Below, one piece after another: positions 6,999 through 11,340 of a stretch of DNA of 11,340 bases; position 1 is the stretch's first letter; each line of letters begins with the position of its first letter. Source of the DNA: an uncultured Pseudomonadota bacterium. GTDB lineage: Bacteria > Pseudomonadota > Gammaproteobacteria > Burkholderiales > Methylophilaceae. The stretch is from NCBI GenBank assembly GCA_903854305.1, contig CAINWC010000112.1:1-11340 (forward strand), given 5' to 3'. The notes beneath the pieces are model-generated. The model was not told the DNA's origin and did not search any database. It saw only the letters and a program-made list of their open reading frames with translations. The translations under genes were made by a program, and so were the position numbers.

Positions 6999-8969
6999 AT
7001 GGCTCAGGAAAAATCTAATAATAAGTTAGCACATCAATTTGCAGCATATTCTGAATGGCGAAAAGCTTTAGTCGATACGATCTGCGATTATCGCAGCTGG
7101 CTAAATGAGCAGGAACTCAACGATGGGCAAGTTGATCAGCGTATACAGCAACTGTTAGATCGATTGCATGAAGATAAGCTCAACGTTGCATTTGTCGCGG
7201 AGTTCTCTCGTGGGAAGTCAGAGTTAATCAATGCAATTTTCTTTGCAGGGTATGGAACACGACTCTTGCCGTCAAGTGCAGGCCGTACCACCATGTGTCC
7301 TACCGAGTTGCTATACGATAAATCCAAGCCAAGTTCGATCATGTTATTGCCGATTGAAACTCGGCTGTCAGATGCCACCACCACCGAATACAAGCGTTAT
7401 CCCGAAGAATGGAAAACCATTCCGTTTGACATTGATTCAAATGAAAGCATGGTCAATGCGTTCAAAGAGGTCAGTAATACTAAGGCTGTGTCTCTAATCG
7501 AGGCTGAGAAGTACGGTTTATTTGACCCCAGTAGTTCAGATGACGCGATTAGCGTCAATAGGGATGGCACCATCGATGTGCCAAGTTGGCGCTATGCGTT
7601 GATTAATTTCCCACATCCTTTACTCGAGCAGGGTTTGGTTATTTTAGATACACCAGGCCTGAACGCAATTGGTACTGAACCCGAGTTAACACTCAATATG
7701 TTACCTAATGCGCATGCTGTACTATTTGTACTAGCTGCAGATACTGGTGTGACTAAATCTGAAATTGATGTTTGGCGCCAATACATTAGCGGCACACGCT
7801 GGAAACAAAAAGGTCGCTTAGCGGTGCTCAATAAGATTGATGGGCTTTGGGATGAGTTAAAGAACGAGGATGACATCCAAGCTGAACTTACCAAACAAAT
7901 CAAAAGTAGTGCTGAGTTGCTTGGTTTGGATACTAATCAAATATTTCCGATTTCAGCGCAAAAAGGCTTGCTGGCAAAAGTTAATAACGACCAAGAGCTG
8001 CTTGTTAAGAGTCGTATTCTAGAGCTTGAAAGAGCTTTATCTGACGAGCTCATTCCATCTAAAAAAGAAATCGTTCGTGATAATACGCAAAATGAAATTG
8101 AAGACTTAATTTCGAATACGCATCTTATTTTAGATGCACGTATTTCTGGCATCAACGACCAGTTAATTGAGCTACGTGGTTTACGTGGTAAAAATGAAGA
8201 TGTTGTTGAACATATGATGAATAAGGTTAAAGTGGATAAAGAAAACTTCGAGAAAGGTCTGCAGCGCTTTCAAGCGCTAAGAAGTATATTTTCCAAGCAT
8301 ACCAATATTTTATTTACCTTATTAGGTATGGAGGCGCTTAAACTACACGTGCATACCACGCGTGAAACGATGATTGATGCCAGCTTTACCAAAACTATTC
8401 GTGTGGCTATGGATAACTTTTTCAGCGAGTTGAAAAAGCGTTTAGTGACATCTGATACGCAAATTGATGAAATTAAAAAAATGATGGATGTGATGTATGA
8501 GAAGTTTTCTAAAGAGCACGGACTGCGTAAATCAGAACCGCCAGCTTTTTCAACCTTACGTTATCAAAAAGAATTGGCAAAATTAGAGCGTGCTTATAAA
8601 GAACAGTTTAATACTGCTTTTAATATGATTGCCCATGAGAAAATGACGCTAACTAGCCGGTTTTTTGAAACCTTGGCAAGTCGGGTGATTCATGTATATG
8701 AAGTGGCTAATCGTGATATAGAAAATTGGCTTAAGGCTGTTATTTCTCCGATGGAATCTCAAGTGCGTGAACATCAATTGCAATTACGTCGTCGTTTAGA
8801 AAGTATTAAACGCATTTATAAGGCGACGGATACCTTGGAGGATCGTATTTTGGAGTTGGAGGCGATAGAGAAAAGTATTCAAGCGCAGTTAGATGATTTG
8901 AATGTATTGCGCATGCACATGAATAACGCACTTGCATTTGAGCCAGTGGAAGACGCTATAGCGGCATAA
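6999..8969 (+). CDS. Dynamin-like large GTPase
   Basis: From the preferred ATG the protein has 656 residues. The N-terminal GTPase domain has a P-loop AEFSRGKS (67-74), where Ala replaces the usual first glycine; a switch-I threonine in GRTTMCPTEL (about 95-104); a G3 motif LDTPG (216-220); G4 NKID (278-281); and a G5-like SAQKG (319-323). About 110 residues lie between G2 and G3, a long insertion. The rest is almost all helical: coiled-coil-rich segments at about 361-430 and 586-641 bracket a less charged region, resembling the stalk of bacterial dynamin-like proteins. No transmembrane helix is visible, so membrane contact would be peripheral. Bacterial relatives remodel or protect membranes, and some act in envelope stress or phage defence; the role here is unknown. 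It stands alone between divergent DUF971 and convergent rpoH, and ends at a strong terminator. The family call is firm, the function open. Confidence 0.88.
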   Translation: MAQEKSNNKLAHQFAAYSEWRKALVDTICDYRSWLNEQELNDGQVDQRIQQLLDRLHEDKLNVAFVAEFSRGKSELINAIFFAGYGTRLLPSSAGRTTMCPTELLYDKSKPSSIMLLPIETRLSDATTTEYKRYPEEWKTIPFDIDSNESMVNAFKEVSNTKAVSLIEAEKYGLFDPSSSDDAISVNRDGTIDVPSWRYALINFPHPLLEQGLVILDTPGLNAIGTEPELTLNMLPNAHAVLFVLAADTGVTKSEIDVWRQYISGTRWKQKGRLAVLNKIDGLWDELKNEDDIQAELTKQIKSSAELLGLDTNQIFPISAQKGLLAKVNNDQELLVKSRILELERALSDELIPSKKEIVRDNTQNEIEDLISNTHLILDARISGINDQLIELRGLRGKNEDVVEHMMNKVKVDKENFEKGLQRFQALRSIFSKHTNILFTLLGMEALKLHVHTTRETMIDASFTKTIRVAMDNFFSELKKRLVTSDTQIDEIKKMMDVMYEKFSKEHGLRKSEPPAFSTLRYQKELAKLERAYKEQFNTAFNMIAHEKMTLTSRFFETLASRVIHVYEVANRDIENWLKAVISPMESQVREHQLQLRRRLESIKRIYKATDTLEDRILELEAIEKSIQAQLDDLNVLRMHMNNALAFEPVEDAIAA

Positions 8970-8999
8970 ATACTAGCTCGTATGGGTTGTGAGTCATTA

Positions 9000-9034
9000 C
9001 AAATAAAAAGGCTGCATTGGAGCCTTTTTATTTG
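9000..9034. terminator. Bidirectional intrinsic terminator between the dynamin-like gene and rpoH
   Basis: CAAATAAAAAGGCT (9000-9013) and AGCCTTTTTATTTG (9021-9034) are perfect 14-nt complements around the loop GCATTGG. The A-run before and T-run after the GC-richer core give a U-tract on both strands, so it can end the dynamin-like mRNA (+) and the rpoH mRNA (-), whose stop codons flank it by about 31 and 38 nt. Confidence 0.93.
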
Positions 9035-9072
9035 CTCAATGAAATCGCTGAATTTGTATTTAACGCATAATC

Positions 9073-9930
9073 CTAGCGACTAGACAGCATCAATGTTTTC
9101 ATTTTTTGCATGGCTTTTTGCTCGATTTGACGAATACGTTCAGCCGAAACGCCAAATTCATCAGCAAGTTCGTGCAAGGTTTTTCCGCCAGTCTCTTGCA
9201 GCCAGCGTGCTTCAACCACACGGCGACTTCTGTCGTCTAAGTTATCAAGTGCGTGTGCTAAACCGGTTGTTTCAGCCACCTCAATTTGCTTGGCTTGCAT
9301 CGCCTCTAACGGCTCAAGGCCTTCATCTTGTAAATAAGCAATTGGGCTGTAATGCTCATCGCTATCATCATCGATATTTGCTTCAAGTGAAATTTCATGA
9401 CCATTCAAGCGTGCTTCCATTTCCAGCACTTCTTCAGGTTTAACGTTGAGCGTACGGGCAATGTGGTCAACTTCACTAGGTTGTAAGGTATTTAAGCCAG
9501 TTCTCATGCTACGCAGATTAAAAAATAATTTACGTTGTGCTTTGGTGGTCGCAATTTTGACTAAACGCCAGTTACGCACAATATATTCGTGCATTTCTGC
9601 TTTAATCCAATGCATTGCAAATGAGACTAAGCGAACGCCACGTTCTGGATCAAAACGCTTTACGGCTTTCATCAATCCGATGTTACCTTCTTGAATCAAG
9701 TCTGACTGAGGTAAGCCATAACCGTTATAGCCGCGAGCGATACTAGCTACCAAACGTAGATGTGACACAATTAGCTGGCGAGCGGACTCTAAGTCATTTT
9801 CATTTTTGAATTTAACAGCAAGAGAATATTCTTCCTCAGCCGTCAGAATAGGATATGCCTTAATTGCTCTAGAGTATTGCTCTAAGCTATCAGCAGATTT
9901 TAAAACAGGTAGGGTTAATGCATTGCTCAT
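9073..9930 (-). CDS. rpoH: RNA polymerase sigma-32 factor (heat-shock sigma RpoH)
   Basis: RpoH directs RNA polymerase to heat-shock promoters (chaperones, proteases). The 285 residues match E. coli RpoH (284). Region 2 is clear: SHLRLVASIARGYNGYGLP, DLIQEGNIGLMKAVKRFDP (77-95) and the -10-recognition helix SFAMHWIKAEMHEYIVRNW (103-121). The RpoH box QRKLFFNLR (132-140), which distinguishes sigma-32 from other group 3 sigmas and is involved in core binding and turnover, is exact. Region 4.2 has TLHELADEFGVSAERIRQIE (251-270), a helix-turn-helix for -35 contact. The start MSNALTLPVL is supported by GGAGGAA upstream. It is monocistronic here: a terminator follows the stop, and a long regulatory region with a CIRCE operator and direct repeats precedes it. 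The HrcA site implies repression by HrcA in addition to the post-translational control usual for sigma-32. Confidence 0.97.
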   Translation of the reverse strand: MSNALTLPVLKSADSLEQYSRAIKAYPILTAEEEYSLAVKFKNENDLESARQLIVSHLRLVASIARGYNGYGLPQSDLIQEGNIGLMKAVKRFDPERGVRLVSFAMHWIKAEMHEYIVRNWRLVKIATTKAQRKLFFNLRSMRTGLNTLQPSEVDHIARTLNVKPEEVLEMEARLNGHEISLEANIDDDSDEHYSPIAYLQDEGLEPLEAMQAKQIEVAETTGLAHALDNLDDRSRRVVEARWLQETGGKTLHELADEFGVSAERIRQIEQKAMQKMKTLMLSSR

Positions 9931-9940
9931 TGAAATTTAT

Positions 9941-9947
9941 TTCCTCC
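9941..9947 (-). promoter_or_regulatory. Strong rpoH Shine-Dalgarno site
   Basis: GGAGGAA on the - strand is a near-ideal anti-16S match. The distance to the ATG (about 10-12 nt, depending on the alignment) is a little long. It is by far the best ribosome-binding site in the window. Confidence 0.8.
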
Positions 9948-9960
9948 AATAATTTGTATA

Positions 9961-9987
9961 TTAGCACTCTATCTATGAGAGTGCTAG
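9961..9987. promoter_or_regulatory. CIRCE operator (HrcA repressor site) upstream of rpoH
   Basis: TTAGCACTC-N9-GAGTGCTAG matches the CIRCE consensus TTAGCACTC-N9-GAGTGCTAA at 17 of 18 arm positions, with exactly the 9-nt spacer. It lies 30 nt upstream of the rpoH ATG. CIRCE is the operator of the HrcA heat-shock repressor, usually found before groESL or dnaK operons, near the transcription start or in the 5' leader. Its position here predicts HrcA repression of rpoH and a hairpin in the rpoH leader mRNA. No hrcA gene is in the window. Confidence 0.92.
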
Positions 9988-10001
9988 TGACTAAAGGTTC
10001 A

Positions 10002-10031
10002 AAGATAACGCTAATTGTTCTAAACAATCAA
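10002..10031 (-). promoter_or_regulatory. Candidate proximal rpoH promoter
   Basis: On the - strand TTGATT (10031-10026, 4 of 6 to the -35) and TATCTT (10007-10002, 4 of 6 to the -10) are 18 nt apart. Transcription would begin near 9995, just before the CIRCE site, which is where HrcA operators typically sit. The -35 overlaps the first direct repeat. This is a weak motif match supported mainly by geometry. Confidence 0.35.
10014..10028. repeat. Inverted repeat ATTGTT-CTA-AACAAT in the rpoH control region
   Basis: A perfect 6-3-6 inverted repeat overlaps the first four bases of the first 18-nt direct repeat and lies inside the candidate proximal promoter. It shares the TTGTT/AACAA core with the direct repeats, so it may be a further, differently arranged site for the same regulator. 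Confidence 0.55.
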
Positions 10032-10116
10032 AGTTGTTAACTTACAATTAGAATTGTTAACTCGCAATTAAAGTTGTTAACTTTGACTATGCAATAAACA
10101 ATTATAGTTGTTAACT
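10025..10116. repeat. Four 18-nt direct repeats upstream of rpoH
   Basis: Copies at 10025-10042 (CAATCAAAGTTGTTAACT), 10045-10062 (CAATTAGAATTGTTAACT), 10065-10082 (CAATTAAAGTTGTTAACT) and 10099-10116 (CAATTATAGTTGTTAACT) differ at only a few positions; all end in TTGTTAACT. The first three start exactly 20 nt apart, about two helical turns, and the fourth starts 34 nt further on. Each contains CAA-N6-TTG dyad symmetry and the palindrome GTTAAC. The regular same-face spacing suggests cooperative binding of a transcription factor that controls rpoH. On the - strand each copy also contains a -10-like TNTAAT-type core (exact TATAAT in the fourth, 10106-10101). Confidence 0.85.
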
Positions 10117-10425
10117 CTATACCTCAATCCATTCAATACTTCAAAAATTAAAACTATGCATATTTTCGTATGGCAGCTTTGCGGCAAGCTAATTTAGATG
10201 GCATGGGGCAAGTTTCGACCCTATACGGAAGTTCATCAATCAAAAATAATCGGCAGCTAATCTACAATAAGCCGTCATTCAGGTTTTGAAAGATAAGTCA
10301 TCTACCTGTTATTAGGCAATGGGGCTAAGCCACACCATCTATTATTGGCACCCTAAGTGTTTTCCTTAAGTCCTGCTTGCTTTTTTTAGTGTCGATTTTT
10401 ACATTACGCCTTGCGCCTTTCAGCC

Positions 10426-10442
10426 TGCGACATTTTGTCACA
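10426..10442. repeat. Inverted repeat TGCGACA-TTT-TGTCACA
   Basis: Two 7-nt arms pair at 6 of 7 positions around a TTT spacer. The TGNGACA/TGTCNCA form is typical of a dimeric regulator's operator, but the 7-nt gap between TGCGA and TCACA does not fit the CRP rule (N6). No gene start lies close by, so its role is unclear. Confidence 0.35.
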
Positions 10443-10513
10443 CTCCACTATCAACAATATTCGCGTATGCTCATCATGGAAATTTAAGGCTATCTGCAAC
10501 AAAGTCAATCTTC

Positions 10514-10530
10514 AGCACCAAGATGGTGCA
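10514..10530. promoter_or_regulatory. NtrC-type enhancer-like inverted repeat
   Basis: AGCACC-AAGAT-GGTGCA fits the NtrC-site pattern TGCACC-N5-GGTGCA at 11 of 12 arm positions, including a perfect GCACCA-AGA-TGGTGC core. NtrC sites act upstream of sigma-54 promoters in nitrogen-limited cells. I could not find a convincing sigma-54 -24/-12 element (GG-N10-GC) between it and the tpsB-like start, so it may be a relic, a chance hairpin, or control an unannotated RNA. Confidence 0.4.
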
Positions 10531-10710
10531 ATCTACATTCATATGAAGTCTGCATGGTGATGAAGTTAACTGGAACGACAAGCTAGATTGCCGGATGAAT
10601 TGTAAATTCTTGTTGCATTCCCCCGCATACCTTTCATGAAGACCGAGAGTTGTTGTATGCTTTGGCGGCAATTAAAAAAATAATTCTAAAAAACCATAAG
10701 AATAATACCA

Positions 10711-11169
10711 ATGAAAACAATAAGAAACTGGCGTCAGGGATGCGTCATGCTGGCTTTCTATGCTTATTCGTTTAGCGCGATTGCCGCCAACCTCAACCCT
10801 TCTGACACCACTGCTCAAGAACAGCTCCGCCAACAAGAGCGCCTGAACCAACTCCGTCAGCAGCAGGAAATAAAGCCGGATATCCGCGATGCCGTTGATC
10901 AGCTTAAACACATGACACCTGTCGCAACAGACCTCATTCCCGAGAACGAAACACCGTGCTTTAGCATCACTAAAATAGTACTGATCGGCGATAGCGCTCA
11001 TCAATTTCAGTTTGCGCTGGATGAAGTATTAGCCAAGGCTTACCAAGCGCAAACGCAATCGAAAACGCCTCATTCAGCCATTCTAGGCAGTTGCTTATGC
11101 CAAAAAATCGGCGTAGGTGATCTTGCCAATCCAGTCATTCAAAGTATCCTCGGTGCCAAAAAACACTAA
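10711..11169 (+). pseudogene. Truncated TpsB-type outer-membrane transporter (ShlB/FhaC/CdiB family), N-terminal remnant
   Basis: Intact TpsB proteins are 16-strand outer-membrane barrels of roughly 550 residues that secrete a large TpsA partner. This frame encodes only 152 residues. A signal peptide occupies about 1-26 (basic MKTIRNWRQG, hydrophobic core, SAIAA), followed by the Gln/Arg-rich linker helix EQLRQQERLNQLRQQQE (about 37-53), typical of the family. Then comes the start of POTRA domain 1: TPCFSITKIVLIGDSAHQFQFAL, a CL pair, and GVGDLANPVIQSILGAK, which resembles the family's 'gin..vn.iQnaiiakGy' helix. The frame stops at that point, before the TTRVL strand, the second POTRA and the whole barrel; no continuation appears in the other + frames. 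Third positions look more C-rich than in the neighbours, which hints at transfer. The Shine-Dalgarno is weak. A stable secreted fragment is possible but unlikely. Confidence 0.75.
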
Positions 11170-11192
11170 AAAATCACTGAAGAAGATAAAAT

Positions 11193-11340
11193 ATGCTTAA
11201 ACTTTATATGGGATTGTGGTGGTTTTGTTTTATTCAAGAGCCTTTGTTTTATTTTATGGATTGGGCTAATAATAGAAACTTCTTTAGCTACATAACGACT
11301 TTTGATATAGATTGTTGGTACGCAATTAAAACTACCCGAA
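11193..11340 (+). CDS. Unrecognised ORF, 5' part, running off the window
   Basis: An ATG at 11193, 23 nt after the tpsB-like stop, opens a frame that stays open to the window end (49 full codons). A purine-rich GAAGAAG lies about 6 nt upstream. The product starts MLKLYMGLWWFCFIQEPLFY and continues with MDWANNRNFFSYITTFDIDCW. It is rich in aromatic residues and only mildly hydrophobic at the start, without a clear signal peptide or full membrane helix. I do not recognise a family. Its place just after a broken TpsB gene would fit a small immunity or accessory gene of a two-partner/contact-dependent inhibition locus, but that is speculation, and a 49-codon open frame can arise by chance in AT-rich DNA. 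Confidence 0.4.
   Translation, partial: MLKLYMGLWWFCFIQEPLFYFMDWANNRNFFSYITTFDIDCWYAIKTTR

Larger units (their letters stand above)
10133..10710. other. Gene-poor intergenic stretch between the rpoH control region and the tpsB remnant
   Basis: I find no ORF with a recognisable product and a credible start here on either strand. A 65-codon frame on the - strand (10474-10671) has no family features. What is visible: two inverted repeats (annotated separately), an imperfect direct repeat CGGCA(A)GCTAAT(T/C)TA at 10182-10196 and 10251-10264, a T-run at 10380-10387 without a good hairpin in front of it, and an A-rich stretch just before the tpsB-like start. No tRNA, rRNA, riboswitch or insertion-sequence end was recognised. 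The stretch could be remnant sequence of a decayed secretion locus or hold an unrecognised small RNA. Confidence 0.5.

Noticed and set aside
10025..10116. CRISPR array or replication-origin iterons
   Set aside because: The repeats are only 18 nt with 2-16 nt gaps, too short for CRISPR. No DnaA-box cluster or replication initiator gene is nearby, and the location fits rpoH control better.
10318..10338. Possible riboswitch-like hairpin around GGGGCTAAGCC
   Set aside because: Only a short 3-4 bp stem with a bulge forms; no conserved riboswitch core was recognised and no gene start follows within a reasonable distance.
10346..10361. Sigma-54-like promoter TGGCACCCTAAGTGTT
   Set aside because: The -24 half is perfect, but the -12 has GT instead of the near-invariant GC, and it lies upstream of the NtrC-like site, the wrong order for + strand activation.
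10474..10671. 65-codon ORF on the - strand in the intergenic stretch
   Set aside because: Its sequence has no recognisable domain or codon pattern and no ribosome-binding site, so it is most likely chance.
10672..11004. 110-codon ORF on the - strand
   Set aside because: Most of it is antisense to the TpsB-like frame, whose signal peptide and POTRA motifs are clearly real.

Overview
The window looks like chromosomal DNA from a ubiquinone-making betaproteobacterium. A methylotroph-type relative (Methylophilaceae/Nitrosomonadales) is my best guess from the gene order, the protein style and the moderately AT-rich codon use. That placement is inference; no rRNA or other taxonomic marker is present. 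Most of the window (1 to about 9950) is dense housekeeping sequence, while the last ~1.4 kb is regulatory, gene-poor and partly decayed.

Layout. (i) 1-3399, + strand: the C-terminal end of an ABC-2 permease, a GldG-like auxiliary transport protein, a membrane-anchored DUF4340 protein and mutM/fpg (formamidopyrimidine-DNA glycosylase). A perfect 11-bp hairpin sits between the GldG-like and DUF4340 genes. (ii) 3434-6784, - strand, convergent with mutM: DUF971 gene, ubiE, ubiJ and ubiB, a ubiquinone-biosynthesis operon in which ubiE-ubiJ-ubiB keeps the order known from E. coli. (iii) 6999-8969, + strand: a single large dynamin-like GTPase, divergent from the DUF971 gene. (iv) A strong symmetrical terminator at 9000-9034 separates it from the convergent rpoH (sigma-32) at 9073-9930, - strand. 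(v) 9931-10132: an elaborate rpoH control region with a near-perfect CIRCE operator (HrcA site, 17 of 18 arm positions) and, further upstream, four 18-nt direct repeats. (vi) 10133-10710: about 580 nt with no credible gene but two inverted repeats, one matching the NtrC-site pattern. (vii) 10711-11169: a TpsB (two-partner secretion, ShlB/FhaC/CdiB-type) gene cut off inside its first POTRA domain, followed by an unrecognised ORF running off the window.

How it fits together. UbiE methylates the C-ring of the quinone precursor, UbiJ gives a lipid-binding scaffold and UbiB is the membrane-anchored kinase-like partner. The GldG-like and DUF4340 proteins probably form one envelope-associated ABC system. 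The rpoH upstream region suggests that the heat-shock sigma factor is itself under HrcA repression, which would link the two classical heat-shock circuits. I see no complete novel multi-gene system. The most informative signals are the CIRCE plus four-repeat architecture at rpoH, the unusual stand-alone dynamin, and the eroded secretion locus at the right end.
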